In this document: piece by piece, positions 34,071-44,300 of the stretch
How positions within the stretch are numbered: the stretch's first letter is position 1
Layout of the letters: every line of letters begins with the position of its first letter
Position numbers and translations under genes: made by a program
The notes under the pieces: model-generated
Seen by the model: only the letters and a program-made list of their open reading frames with translations
The model's database searches: none
Told to the model about the DNA's origin: nothing
Source: an uncultured Bacteroidota bacterium
Lineage (GTDB): Bacteria; Bacteroidota; Bacteroidia; Flavobacteriales_D; Crocinitomicaceae
Assembly (NCBI GenBank): GCA_937899625.1
Contig: CALCCB010000028.1
Span: 1-45,522, forward strand
Direction of reading: 5' to 3'
Length of the DNA stretch: 45,522 nt

Positions 34071-35018
34071 ATGAGGAAAGTACATTTCATAATAAATCCA
34101 TCGGAGATCACTGCGGGAACAAGAGGTGCGTCACTAGGTCCAGCGGCAATTATGGCTGCGGCAAGAAAGCAAGGTTCGACTATTTTTAATCAATATCTAA
34201 AATCCAGGATTATCGATCATAATGATCTATTGGATCAACCGACTCCTTATCCCTATGCCAAAAGAATCGATGGTTTACTTGATATTTTCAAGGATCTCAA
34301 TGAAAAGGTTTCAGGTGCATTGAAGAATGGAGAATTCCCATTTGTGTTGGCGGGTGATCATGGTTCAGCAGCTGGAACGATAGCGGGGATCAAGAATGCT
34401 TATCCTGATAAGAGACTTGGTGTGATCTGGATCGATGCTCATAAAGATCTACATACACCATACACAACGCCAAGTGGTAATATTCACGGTATGCCGTTGG
34501 CAATTGCATTGTCTGAAGATAATCTAGAATGTAAAATAAACGATGTTCGTCCTGAATCCATTGAAAAATGGGAGGAATTGAAGAATATTGGGTTCAATGG
34601 CGCTAAATTCGATCCTCAGGACCTCTATTTTATTGCAGTCAGAGACACAGAAGAACAAGAGAATAAACTTACGGATCGATTAAAGATCAAAAATTATACT
34701 GTAGCGGAAGTTAGGGAGTCAGGTGTTGAAACGGTGGTGAAGGAGATTCAGGATAAATTGTCACATTGTGATATGGTCTATGTTTCATTCGATGTGGATT
34801 CAATGGATCCGGATCAAACTTCATACGGAACAGGAACTCCGGTTTCAAATGGACTTTCAATTGATGAAGCCCAAGAGATACTGGCAATGTTTGCTGCATT
34901 TCCAAAAACAGTATGTATAGAGTTTGTTGAGGTTAATCCTTGTCTTGACGATAAAAAGAACACAATGGCCGAAGTGGCATTTTCACTTATGGTCAATACA
35001 ATTGAAGCATTGAATTAA
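34071..35018 (+). CDS. Arginase/agmatinase (ureohydrolase) family protein
   Basis: This 315-residue ureohydrolase has the binuclear manganese site in order: LAGDHGSAAG with His97 (the usual GGDHS varies to GDHG), WIDAHKDLHTP with Asp122, His124 and Asp126, and VSFDVDSMDPD with two further Asp ligands. SGNIHGMPLA and the late IEFVEVNPCLD are typical of arginase. It hydrolyses arginine to ornithine and urea if it is an arginase; agmatinase or formimidoylglutamase are alternatives I cannot exclude. Only one base separates its stop from argS, so both genes acting on arginine share a transcript. Confidence 0.86.
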   Translation: MRKVHFIINPSEITAGTRGASLGPAAIMAAARKQGSTIFNQYLKSRIIDHNDLLDQPTPYPYAKRIDGLLDIFKDLNEKVSGALKNGEFPFVLAGDHGSAAGTIAGIKNAYPDKRLGVIWIDAHKDLHTPYTTPSGNIHGMPLAIALSEDNLECKINDVRPESIEKWEELKNIGFNGAKFDPQDLYFIAVRDTEEQENKLTDRLKIKNYTVAEVRESGVETVVKEIQDKLSHCDMVYVSFDVDSMDPDQTSYGTGTPVSNGLSIDEAQEILAMFAAFPKTVCIEFVEVNPCLDDKKNTMAEVAFSLMVNTIEALN

Positions 35019-35019
35019 A

Positions 35020-36924
35020 ATGGAATCTCAAATAAAAAAGTACCTGATCGAAAATGCAGTAGAAGTTTTTGGTCAGCAGATCGAATCATCTTTGATCCAG
35101 TTTCAAAAAACAAGAAAAGATGTCGAAGGGGATCTTACTTTGGTGTTATTTCCATTTGTCAAGATCTTAAAAAAATCACCTCAGGAGGTAGGGAATCACG
35201 TTTCAGCGATTTTGAGTGCAAAATTTCCTGAGATTTCTAAATCAATTGTTGTTAATGGGTTTCTAAACATTGTTTTGTCTCCTGAATTTTGGGTCAAAGC
35301 TTTGAACCAAATGAACTCGGAAGAAAAGTTTGGTTATCAACCTGAAAACTCAGGGAATACTGTAATGGTGGAGTATTCGTCTCCAAACACCAACAAGCCC
35401 TTGCATTTAGGTCACCTTAGAAATAATTTCCTTGGATATTCCGTAGCTGAAATTCTTAAAGCCAATGGAAATAAGGTTATAAAGACACAGGTAATCAACG
35501 ACCGAGGGATCCACATTTGTAAGAGCATGCTTGCCTGGGAAAGATTCTCTCCTTTAAATGCAAGAGGGGAGAGAGAAACTCCACAGAATACCGGAATGAA
35601 AGGGGATAAGTTGGTGGGGAAGTATTATGTGGAATTTGACAAGCAGTTCATTTCAGAAGCGAAATCATTCATTCAGAAATGGGAGAAAGGAGATTTTTCT
35701 GGCGTAAGTGAAGAGGTAAAGTCCGAGTTTTTAAGACTTTCAGCAGCGAAAGAAGGGAAGGATGAAAAAGCAGTAAAAGGATTGGACGATAAGATCAAGG
35801 ATCTTGCGAAGAATCAAACTTCTATTCTAAGAGATGCGAAAGAAATGCTGATCAAATGGGAGGCAAGAGATCCTGAGACATATTTGTTGTGGACTACGAT
35901 GAACGGTTGGGTGTATGAAGGATTTGAGTCGACCTACAAAGCAATGGGTGTCGATTTCGATAAGCTGTACTATGAATCAGATACCTATTTACTTGGTAAA
36001 GATATCGTTGTGGAGGGTCTGGAAAAGGGTATTTTCTATCAAAAAGAGGATGGGTCGGTTTGGATCGATCTGACAAACGAAGGTCTGGATGAGAAACTCG
36101 TACTTAGATCTGATGGAACCGCAGTGTACATGACTCAGGATATCGGTACTGCAGTTGATCGATTCAAAGATTATCCGGATCTCAATGGTATCATTTATAC
36201 AGTAGGGAACGAACAGGACTATCACTTTAAAGTGTTGTTTTTGATCCTTAAGAAAATGGGTTATGCCTGGGCGGACAACTGTATGCACTTGTCATACGGA
36301 ATGGTAGACTTACCGACCGGTAAAATGAAATCAAGAGAAGGTACTGTCGTTGATGCAGATGATCTTATGGCGGAAGTCGTGGATAAGGCTACAGAAATGA
36401 CCAAAGAGAGAGGTCATCTCGATGGAATGACAGAGCAGGAGAAGGAGCATCTGTATGCGTTGATTGGAATGGGTGGATTGAAGTACTACCTACTGAAAGT
36501 CGACCCGAAGAAAAGGATGATGTTCAATCCGGAGGAATCTATTGAGTTGAATGGGAATACAGGACCATTTATTCAGTATGCTCATGCTCGAATCCAGAGC
36601 CTTTTATCAAAATCAGGTGTCAAGGATTTTAATTCTAAGATCAATGTTCGAACGATTGGACATGAAGAACAGGAATTAATCAAGCAATTGGAAGAATTTC
36701 CTTCTGTTATTAGTGAGGCAGCCGATACTATGTCGCCGGCTTTAATTGCGAATTATACTTTTGAATTGGTTAAGTTGTATAATAGCTTTTATCAAAGTGT
36801 ATACATCTTGAACGAGACGGATGAAGATGTTCGTTATATGCGATTGGTATTGAGCAGAAACGTAGCAAAGGTGATCAGACTGGGAATGGTTTTATTAGGG
36901 ATTCAGGTGCCTGACAGGATGTGA
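35020..36924 (+). CDS. argS: Arginyl-tRNA synthetase
   Basis: This 634-residue class I synthetase charges tRNA(Arg). The N-terminal Arg-tRNA additional domain is followed by VEYSSPNTNKPLHLGHLRNN, the HIGH-type motif. IYTVGNEQDYHFKVLF precedes the second signature, here GKMKSREGTVV (a common KMSKS variant in ArgS). The DALR anticodon-binding domain at the end contains FIQYAHARIQSL and LYNSFYQSVYIL. Length is at the larger end of the family because of a Lys/Glu-rich insertion near 200-265. It is tightly coupled to the arginase gene. Confidence 0.96.
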   Translation: MESQIKKYLIENAVEVFGQQIESSLIQFQKTRKDVEGDLTLVLFPFVKILKKSPQEVGNHVSAILSAKFPEISKSIVVNGFLNIVLSPEFWVKALNQMNSEEKFGYQPENSGNTVMVEYSSPNTNKPLHLGHLRNNFLGYSVAEILKANGNKVIKTQVINDRGIHICKSMLAWERFSPLNARGERETPQNTGMKGDKLVGKYYVEFDKQFISEAKSFIQKWEKGDFSGVSEEVKSEFLRLSAAKEGKDEKAVKGLDDKIKDLAKNQTSILRDAKEMLIKWEARDPETYLLWTTMNGWVYEGFESTYKAMGVDFDKLYYESDTYLLGKDIVVEGLEKGIFYQKEDGSVWIDLTNEGLDEKLVLRSDGTAVYMTQDIGTAVDRFKDYPDLNGIIYTVGNEQDYHFKVLFLILKKMGYAWADNCMHLSYGMVDLPTGKMKSREGTVVDADDLMAEVVDKATEMTKERGHLDGMTEQEKEHLYALIGMGGLKYYLLKVDPKKRMMFNPEESIELNGNTGPFIQYAHARIQSLLSKSGVKDFNSKINVRTIGHEEQELIKQLEEFPSVISEAADTMSPALIANYTFELVKLYNSFYQSVYILNETDEDVRYMRLVLSRNVAKVIRLGMVLLGIQVPDRM

Positions 36925-36976
36925 TCAATAAAAGATTAAAATTCCGACACTTTTTTACCTGATCCAAATTTATTGC

Positions 36977-36984
36977 TATCTTTG
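36977..36984 (+). promoter_or_regulatory. -7 element TATCTTTG of rpsO
   Basis: The sequence TATCTTTGCAC upstream of rpsO fits the Bacteroidota -7 consensus exactly. Transcription from it would start near 36990, leaving a leader of about 40 bases that begins with a small hairpin (36989-37001). Confidence 0.52.
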
Positions 36985-36988
36985 CACC

Positions 36989-37001
36989 GTCGAAAGTCGA
37001 C
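36989..37001 (+). promoter_or_regulatory. Short hairpin in the rpsO leader
   Basis: GTCGA-AAG-TCGAC is a perfect 5-bp stem with a 3-base loop at the probable 5' end of the rpsO mRNA. It might protect the transcript end or take part in S15 autoregulation; neither is shown by sequence alone. Confidence 0.35.
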
Positions 37002-37031
37002 TACATAAAAATGATTTAACAGAATATTGGC

Positions 37032-37301
37032 ATGTATTTAAATTCAGAAAAGAAAAAAGAGATCTTCGCAAAGCACGGTGGAGCTGCAACGAACACAGGT
37101 TCATCTGAAGCGCAGATCGCATTGTTCTCTTACAGAATCAGTCACTTGACTGAGCACCTTAAGAAGAACAGAAAAGATTACGGTACTCAAAGAGCTCTTC
37201 AATTGTTGGTGGGTAAGCGTAGAAGCTTGCTTGACTATTTGAAGAATAAAGATATCGAGCGATACAGAGCGATCGTGAAGGAATTAGGACTACGTCGTTA
37301 A
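37032..37301 (+). CDS. rpsO: 30S ribosomal protein S15
   Basis: This 89-residue primary 16S rRNA-binding protein has its canonical length. Diagnostic blocks are EIFAKHGGAATNTGSSEAQIALFSYRI, HLKKNRKDYGTQRALQLLVGKRRSLLDYL and the final RYRAIVKELGLRR. It is followed by a hairpin terminator and then pnp, the same order as in many bacteria including E. coli. S15 often represses its own mRNA by binding the leader; a short hairpin is present here but no recognised S15-site could be confirmed. Confidence 0.97.
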   Translation: MYLNSEKKKEIFAKHGGAATNTGSSEAQIALFSYRISHLTEHLKKNRKDYGTQRALQLLVGKRRSLLDYLKNKDIERYRAIVKELGLRR

Positions 37302-37320
37302 TTCGTTCAAATTTTATTGG

Positions 37321-37360
37321 AGGGGGCAATCGAACAAGTTCGGCTGTCCCTTTCTTTTTT
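37321..37360 (+). terminator. Hairpin terminator between rpsO and pnp
   Basis: An inner stem CGAAC-AA-GTTCG (37331-37342) stacks on an outer stem in which GGGGCA (37323-37328) pairs with TGTCCC (37345-37350), with one G-T pair. A T-rich run TTTCTTTTTT follows. It could end rpsO transcripts and allow partial read-through into pnp. Confidence 0.75.
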
Positions 37361-37399
37361 AAAAAGTTCGGGTAACTTAAAATTGGAATTAGTAAGAAT

Positions 37400-39553
37400 A
37401 TGAATATAGGAACAAGAAAGTCAATTATTACCGGAGGTAAAGAAATTACCGTTGAGACAGGTAAATTGGCAAAACAGGCAGATGGGTCTGTTGTAGTAAG
37501 AATGGGGGATACAATGTTGCTAGCGACAGTAGTATCAGCTCCAGATGCAAAGGAAGGAGTAGATTTTCTTCCGTTAACAGTTGATTACAGAGAAAAGTAT
37601 GCTGCGGCAGGACGTTTTCCTGGAGGTTTTTTCAGAAGAGAGGCTAGACCTTCAGAATCTGAAATTTTAGTAATGCGATTAGTAGACAGAGCGCTTCGTC
37701 CATTATTTCCGGATGATTACCATGCGGAAGTACAGTTGATGATCCAGTTATTGTCTTATGATGGCGTGAACAATCCGGATGCCCTTTGTGGTTTAGCTGC
37801 ATCTGCGGCGATCGCAGTTTCAGACATTCCATTCAATGGACCAATGTCAGAAGTACGTGTAGGTAGAGTAAATGGTCAGTGGATCGTTAACCCTACAATG
37901 CAGGAAATGGAAAATGCGGATGCTGACATGATGATCGCAGGTACTGCGAAAGACATCAACATGTTGGAAGGCGAGTTCAAAGAAATCTCTGAGGAGGAAA
38001 TGGTTGAGGCGATCAAGATCGCACATACTGCAATTAAAGAACAGTGTCAGTTCCAGTTGGATTTGGCAGCTGAGATTCCAACAGCAAATCCAAAGAGAGA
38101 ATACAGCCATGAAGTTCACAATGATGAAGTGAAGGCGAAAGTATACGAACTTGCAATGGAAAAATGCAAGGATGTTGCTAGAATGGGACTTGCGAATAAG
38201 TCTAAGCGATCTGAATTATTTGATGCGATCAAAGAAGAGGTGAAGGCTAATTTCACGGAAGAGGAACTAGCAGAAGTTGGTGGATTCATTTCTGTTTACT
38301 TTTCAGAAGTTAAGAAGAAGGCAGTTCGTTGGGTGATGCTTCATGAAGGGAAACGTCTTGACGGAAGAAAGTTCGAAGAAATTCGTCCTATCTGGTCTGA
38401 GATCGATTACCTACCATGTGTTCACGGTTCTTCGATCTTCACGAGAGGTGAAACTCAATCTTTGACAACACTTACGTTGGGAGGTAAAATGGATGAGCAG
38501 TTGATCGATGGAGCAACTTTCCAGGGAACTGAAAAGTTTATGCTGCATTACAATTTCCCTCCATTCTCTACAGGAGAGGCGAAGCCACTAAGAGGTACTT
38601 CAAGAAGAGAAATTGGTCACGGAAACTTAGCGTTGAGAGCGATCAAGCCGGTTCTTCCTGAGAATTATCCATATACGATACGTTTGGTTTCAGATGTTCT
38701 TGAATCAAATGGTTCATCTTCAATGGCAACAGTTTGTGCTGGTACTTTAGCGTTAATGGACGGTGGTGTTCCAATCACTGCGCCAGTTTCGGGTATTGCC
38801 ATGGGATTGGTTGCTGATGAGGGTAAATTTGCCGTATTGTCTGATATCTTGGGTGATGAAGATCATTTGGGAGATATGGACTTCAAAGTAACAGGTACTG
38901 CGAAAGGAATCACTGCATGTCAGATGGATATCAAGGTAGACGGTCTTCCATACGAAGTTTTAATGCAAGCATTGAATCAGGCGAAGGCTGGTAGAATTCA
39001 CATCTTAGGAAAGATTACAGAAACGATAGCTCAACCAAACAGCGATCTTAAGTCATTTGTTCCTAGAATTGAGGCGTTTGAAGTTCCTAATGAAGTGATC
39101 GGTGCGATCATCGGGCCTGGTGGAAAGATCATTCAGACTTTACAGAAGGAAACGAAGACAACGATCACGATTGAAGAGCTTCCTAGTGGAAACGGAAATG
39201 TACAGGTGATGTCGAATAACGCTGATGATATGAAAGAAGCGATTCGAAGAATCAAAATGATCGCATTCCCTCCACAAGTTGAAGAAGGTGTTGAATACGA
39301 AGGAAAGGTGAAATCTGTTAAAGATTTCGGATGTTTCGTAGAGATTCTTCCTGGTACAGACGGATTGATCCATATTTCAGAATTTTCTTGGGAGAAAGTG
39401 GCAAAAATGGAAGACGTTTGTAAAGAAGGAGATGTGCTGAAGTTCAAAGTAGTTGGTAAAGATCCAAAAACGAAAAAATGGAAGCTTTCAAGAAAAGTTC
39501 TTCTTCCAAGACCGGAAAGACAGGAGAACGTTGAAGCTCCAAAAGAATCATAA
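37400..39553 (+). CDS. pnp: Polyribonucleotide nucleotidyltransferase (PNPase)
   Basis: This 717-residue phosphorolytic 3'-5' exoribonuclease has two RNase PH domains (about 1-215 and 310-540; blocks [31 protein letters not shown] and THGSS-type [15 protein letters not shown]) joined by a helical linker. A KH domain follows with [17 protein letters not shown], then an S1 domain with [23 protein letters not shown] and [11 protein letters not shown]. Length and order are typical. It starts 98 bases after rpsO, beyond a terminator hairpin. Its own strong terminator follows. Confidence 0.97.
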   Translation: MNIGTRKSIITGGKEITVETGKLAKQADGSVVVRMGDTMLLATVVSAPDAKEGVDFLPLTVDYREKYAAAGRFPGGFFRREARPSESEILVMRLVDRALRPLFPDDYHAEVQLMIQLLSYDGVNNPDALCGLAASAAIAVSDIPFNGPMSEVRVGRVNGQWIVNPTMQEMENADADMMIAGTAKDINMLEGEFKEISEEEMVEAIKIAHTAIKEQCQFQLDLAAEIPTANPKREYSHEVHNDEVKAKVYELAMEKCKDVARMGLANKSKRSELFDAIKEEVKANFTEEELAEVGGFISVYFSEVKKKAVRWVMLHEGKRLDGRKFEEIRPIWSEIDYLPCVHGSSIFTRGETQSLTTLTLGGKMDEQLIDGATFQGTEKFMLHYNFPPFSTGEAKPLRGTSRREIGHGNLALRAIKPVLPENYPYTIRLVSDVLESNGSSSMATVCAGTLALMDGGVPITAPVSGIAMGLVADEGKFAVLSDILGDEDHLGDMDFKVTGTAKGITACQMDIKVDGLPYEVLMQALNQAKAGRIHILGKITETIAQPNSDLKSFVPRIEAFEVPNEVIGAIIGPGGKIIQTLQKETKTTITIEELPSGNGNVQVMSNNADDMKEAIRRIKMIAFPPQVEEGVEYEGKVKSVKDFGCFVEILPGTDGLIHISEFSWEKVAKMEDVCKEGDVLKFKVVGKDPKTKKWKLSRKVLLPRPERQENVEAPKES

Positions 39554-39557
39554 GTAG

Positions 39558-39586
39558 AATGGGCGACTTTTTGTCGCCCATTTTGT
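39558..39586 (+). terminator. Rho-independent terminator after pnp
   Basis: The stem AATGGGCGAC pairs with GTCGCCCATT around a TTTTT loop and is followed by a T-rich tract; it lies 4 bases after the pnp stop. Confidence 0.85.
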
Positions 39587-39667
39587 TTTCACAATTCGTC
39601 GTTTAAATCTTTGAGAATGAAGATTCAAGAACGATGCACAATTTTTTAATTTTAATAAAAAAAAGAT

Positions 39668-39925
39668 ATGGCAAGTAAACGATCAATCAAGAGAGATCTG
39701 AATAATATGGTTTTCGATGTTGTGGACGAGTGTTTCATGGCAATGATGATGAATGATAAGAACAATGCTGATGCAGATAAGCTAATTGATGAGGCAGCGG
39801 ATTTTCAAGACGATATGCTGGCAAAGATCAATGGAGCAAAGTCAAAAGCAGATTATAAAGTGATTAGAGAAAAGATGGAAGAAGCTGCGATCGATTTCGT
39901 GAAGAAATTGAACAAGATGGCGTAA
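39668..39925 (+). CDS. Small conserved protein of unknown function
   Basis: This 85-residue, mostly helical, soluble protein begins MASKRSIKRDLNNMVFDVVDECFMAM and continues with a charged helix DADKLIDEAADFQDD and KADYKVIREKMEEAAIDFVKKL. No motif is recognised. Its own terminator downstream and one after pnp upstream show it is transcribed alone. It looks like a real small gene because codon use and helical periodicity match its neighbours. Function unknown. Confidence 0.78.
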   Translation: MASKRSIKRDLNNMVFDVVDECFMAMMMNDKNNADADKLIDEAADFQDDMLAKINGAKSKADYKVIREKMEEAAIDFVKKLNKMA

Positions 39926-39943
39926 TTTCAATCTAATTTATCT

Positions 39944-39968
39944 AAAGCGGACATTGTCCGCTTTTTTT
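39944..39968 (+). terminator. Rho-independent terminator after the small 85-residue gene
   Basis: AAAGCGGAC-ATT-GTCCGCTTT is a perfect hairpin followed by a run of T. Confidence 0.85.
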
Positions 39969-39982
39969 ATAACCTTTAAGCT

Positions 39983-41350
39983 ATGAATAACTGGAAATCC
40001 CTTTTACTAGGAGCAAGTGTCTTTATCTTTCTTCTGATTCTGTTTTTAACAGGAGGAAAAAACCCAATGTGGAGCTCAATTGCATTGGGAGGACTGATGA
40101 TCTTTCTATGGGTTTTCGAATTGATTCCAATCTATGTGACAGCACTTTTGCCTATGGTACTTGCAGTGCCTTTAGGCGTATTGGAAACCGGCGATCTTGC
40201 TAAAGCATACGGAAACAATAATGTGTATTTGTTCTTCGGAGGGTTTGTTCTGGCTTTAGCACTGGAGAAATGGAATATTCACGAGCAGATCGCCAGAGGA
40301 ATTATCAATTTTGTCGGAAAATCTAAGAGTAGAATCCTTTTTGGTTTTCTGATCAGTACGGGAGTTTTAAGTATGTGGATCTCAAATACCGCCACGGCTT
40401 TGATGATGCTACCTATGGCAACTGCCGTTATTCACTCTATGCCTTCAGATGAACGTAAAGGGAAATTCTCTCTTTTCTTGCTTTTAAGTGTAGCATATGC
40501 GGCGAGTGTGGGAGGGATGGCAACCTTAGTGGGGTCACCGCCAAATATGCAAATGAAGAGTATTCTTGAACAGAATTATGGCTTGAATATCGATTTCTTT
40601 CATTGGATGAAAATTGCACTTCCAATAAGTCTACTCATGTTATTAGCTATTTACGTCTTCTTTTATTTCATTATGGGATCAGAAAGAAAAAGCAATTCAC
40701 ATTCGTTTGAGATCCACAAGCAAAAATGGACAAGGGATCAGATCATCGTGCTGGTTGTTTTTCTTGGTGTTGTAATTATGTGGTCGTTTAAAGATCTTAT
40801 CGAAGATTTTGGACTCAAGTATAAGGATGAAGGTCCTGCAATTTTAGGAGCGATTTTGTTATTCATCCTTCCTTCTTCGAATAAAAAACCATTTCTTGTC
40901 TGGAAAGACACGGAAAAATTGCCTTGGGGGATTCTTCTCTTATTCGGTGGTGGATTAGCTCTGGCTGCTATGCTGGAGCAAAATGGGGTGATCACAGAAT
41001 TGACGACTACCTTTAGACAATTCAGTGATTATCCGGTCTGGATACTAATTGGGATACTTGTGACCATAGCCATTTTTGCCACTGAGATCATGTCAAATTT
41101 GGCCTTGGTAACGATCTTTATTCCATTGATCGCAGCTTTTGCAACTGAATCCAATATTGATATCCTACAGCTGTGTTTACCGATAACTATGGCCGCAAGT
41201 TGTGCATTTATGTTGCCTGTAGGGACTCCTCCAAATGCAATCGTATTTTCGTCCGGTCAAGTAAAGATCAGTGATATGGCGAAGTATGGATTCGTATTAA
41301 ATGTGATAGGTGTACTGCTGGTCAGTGTGATCAGTATCTTATTTCTATAA
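39983..41350 (+). CDS. SLC13/DASS family sodium-anion symporter
   Basis: This 455-residue transporter has about 11-12 membrane segments. SNTATALMMLPMATAV matches the SNT motif of DASS transporters in the first half. The second half has a repeat-related segment with ATEIMSNLALVTIFIPLIAAFA and LPVGTPPNAIVFSSG, where the TPPNA loop is the family signature. SVGGMATLVGSPPNMQMKSI gives the equivalent SPPN loop of the first repeat. Substrates are usually di- or tricarboxylates or sulfate with Na+; the specific anion is not readable. It stands alone and ends at a bidirectional terminator. Confidence 0.9.
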   Translation: MNNWKSLLLGASVFIFLLILFLTGGKNPMWSSIALGGLMIFLWVFELIPIYVTALLPMVLAVPLGVLETGDLAKAYGNNNVYLFFGGFVLALALEKWNIHEQIARGIINFVGKSKSRILFGFLISTGVLSMWISNTATALMMLPMATAVIHSMPSDERKGKFSLFLLLSVAYAASVGGMATLVGSPPNMQMKSILEQNYGLNIDFFHWMKIALPISLLMLLAIYVFFYFIMGSERKSNSHSFEIHKQKWTRDQIIVLVVFLGVVIMWSFKDLIEDFGLKYKDEGPAILGAILLFILPSSNKKPFLVWKDTEKLPWGILLLFGGGLALAAMLEQNGVITELTTTFRQFSDYPVWILIGILVTIAIFATEIMSNLALVTIFIPLIAAFATESNIDILQLCLPITMAASCAFMLPVGTPPNAIVFSSGQVKISDMAKYGFVLNVIGVLLVSVISILFL

Positions 41351-41352
41351 AA

Positions 41353-41385
41353 GAGAAAGGCTGACCACTGGTCAGCCTTTCTTTT
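41353..41385. terminator. Bidirectional terminator between transporter and T9SS protein genes
   Basis: GAAAGGCTGACC-ACT-GGTCAGCCTTTC is a perfect 12-bp stem flanked by A-rich and T-rich sides, so it can serve both convergent genes. Confidence 0.85.
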
Positions 41386-41397
41386 GTTTATTAAACT

Positions 41398-44300
41398 TTA
41401 CTTCTTGACGAATTGCGTTACTATTGGTAATGCTACTGCATCATAGAATCCAATATAGTAATTACCTGCGGCTATCTTTTTACTCAAAGAAACTTGATGA
41501 TCAACTTTGCCATTCACGACAGGTAAATTGAATTCTGAAACGACTTGTCCAGCCATGTTAAAGATCTTTGCATTGACGCTTACTCCTATAACGCCATCGA
41601 TAACGATGTTCAACTCTCCATCAGTAGGGTTAGGGTACAGTGAAACCAAAAGCAGAGATTGTTCTTCCAGTCCTGTTGTTGAAGCAACAACCACACTTGT
41701 TTGGCTAATACATCCATTATTGTCCTGAACATATGCTGTATAAGTCCCTGGAGTTAATCCGGTAAACAAAGCACCACTTTGATAGTTCGTTCCATCGATG
41801 CTATACTGATATGGGGAGTTACCACCAGTTCCTGTGATTGTTATCGTACCATCGTTACCACTTGATGGAGTACCCGCTGCACTGGCGTTTACTTGTGTAG
41901 GTTCAGTAATCGTTGTGTTGAAAGTAGATACACATCCATTATTATCCTGAACATATACTGTGTAAGAACCAGGAGCTAATCCGGTAATCAGGTTATTTGA
42001 TGAATAGTTCGTTCCATCAATACTATAATTGTATCCAGGTATCCCACCTGAAACAGAAATAGTGATCTGACCGTCATTTGCTCCCTTGCAATTCACTGCA
42101 ATTGGTATTGCATTCACATTTAGAGATGCCGGTTCATTCAATGCAATAGATGTAGATCCTTCACAACCGTTTTGATCTTTTACAATTACGTTATACGTAT
42201 TCGCAGAAAGACCATTAAAAACGTTGCTGGACTGGAAGTTTGTTCCATCTATTGAATAGGTGTAAGATGGCGATCCACCTGACGCCGCGATTGAGAAACT
42301 CCCGTTTGAATCTCCATTACATAAAATTGGAGAAGCGAGTCCAGCTATCGCATTGACAGTTGTACTATTGCTCAATGCAACAGAACCTGAACCAGCGCAT
42401 CCTGATCCATCCGTTACAGTGTAGTTATACGTCCCTACCGATATGCCAGTAAAAATTCCAGTTGATTGTGGAGCGCCTCCGTCAAAAGTGAAAGTGTAAG
42501 GTGCTGTACCTCCTGTAGGTACAACGGTGATTTGACCGTCATTACCTGGCGAGCAAGAAGGTTCATTATTAATATTTGCAGTTACTGATAAACTTCCCGA
42601 ACCTGTGGTGATCGTTAAAGAAGCTAGATCGTTGCAGGTCACATCGTCTGGCACTGTACCGTTAACCCCTGTTGAATTGAAATTGACCGTATTGGCTCCA
42701 ACTCCAAGTCCTGATACGTTGATATAGATTGTGTCAATATCTCCCGTGCCTGAGAGTTGCGAAGAGGTGTAGTTTTCAGTAGAAGCTGTTCCACCGTCAA
42801 CATCCCATTCAATTGTTCCTGAATTGATCGAACCTGTTCCCTTATTTTGAATAACAACTCCAACGATTGTTGCTGATCCACAGATCGTTCCAGGTGTTTG
42901 CTGGAAAACTTCTATGATTCCGGCGTCCGATGCTGCTGGGTCCATCTGAAAAGAGCTGATGTTTGTGCGGATGGCATTCGATGCTTCCATGTAAACACCA
43001 GTGAAATAAAATACACTGTCATTGTACGGATCAATAGATAGATGATGGTAATCACCCCATCGTGTATTGGATGTTCTTGAAGATAATCCTTGCTTAATGG
43101 TCGTCTCAGGAACAGTCATTTCTCCTAACGGGTCACATGCTCTTCTTCCTGTAAACTTGATCGATGGAAAGTCTCCTGCATTTTGGCTTGAAGTAGAGTA
43201 GGCCATCATTATATTTCCGTCCTCATCCATGTTAATCCCTGGCATCCATCTGTTAGTAGTGCCTGGAGCATATGTACCTTCCTGATACAATGACCAGTTT
43301 CCTAATGATCCTGCATCTCTTCTGATCTCAGCCCATCGAATACCTGCTCGGTTTGTTCCGGACACGTCAGTGGCCCAAGCAAGCACAATTGCTTGATGAT
43401 CAGTAAATACTCTCATTGGCGCTTTGTACATAACAGTCTCTCTTAAAGGATCAAGATCCTGGTTCGGACTTGCAGTAGGCTGCTGGATACAAGAGAAAGA
43501 AACTAGACCACATAGATCAGAATCAAATTCCGTGACAGCAATATCTTGTATTTTAGCTACGGTTGCTGAGTTGCCTCCCCAGTTGATGGTCATTTCCCAT
43601 AATTCGATCCAGTCATTTGAAGCACTATCAGGGGATCCATTTGAATGAGATTCATCGTCGCGATGTCTCACAAACAAAGGTTTCATTCCGGTTGGTGCAG
43701 CATTATCTCCTTCAAGATCGACAGGTGTTATGGATTGAAAACCAAATCCATTCAACGAATAACCAATATCAACTCCAATAAATGGAGAGGTAGTTCCAGC
43801 GAGCAGACTACTTAATCTCATAGCATACAATGTGGGAGGTCCTCCCTCATTCGTAGAAACAACTAACGCATCATTCGATTCTACAATCGAGTATTTAGGG
43901 TAATCAGGGAAGCTTGGACACGTAAATTGGTAAGTGTAATAAGCACCTTGTGGATTACTGGATTGAGAAACATGTACTAACAATTTGTTACCACTGGAGG
44001 AGAATTCAGTAAGAAACCAACGTTGCGCTGGTTTGTGATAAAGTACGATTGGATCTCCTAATCCAGATGGACCGCCGAGCGATTGCATGGTTAATGTACC
44101 AGTGATCGCTGCTCCGGTGTTTTTATTGAAGATCTTGTATGTTCCACCTCCACCACTGTTGGTTCCCTGGATGTAATATTGGTTATCGGCATCACCTGAA
44201 GGGTCGGGAGGGGAAATACTTGCTCCAACTCCTTGAACTTGCCAGTTTAGCGTTGCTGTGGATACTTTTTCCTGATTTTCGTGTTGTTGCCACACCCAGT

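Noticed and set aside
41680-42588. Regularly spaced similar blocks that might be a CRISPR or minisatellite
   Set aside because: Units are about 210-235 bases, imperfect, in one reading frame and encode SprB-type domains; no short identical direct repeats with unique spacers.
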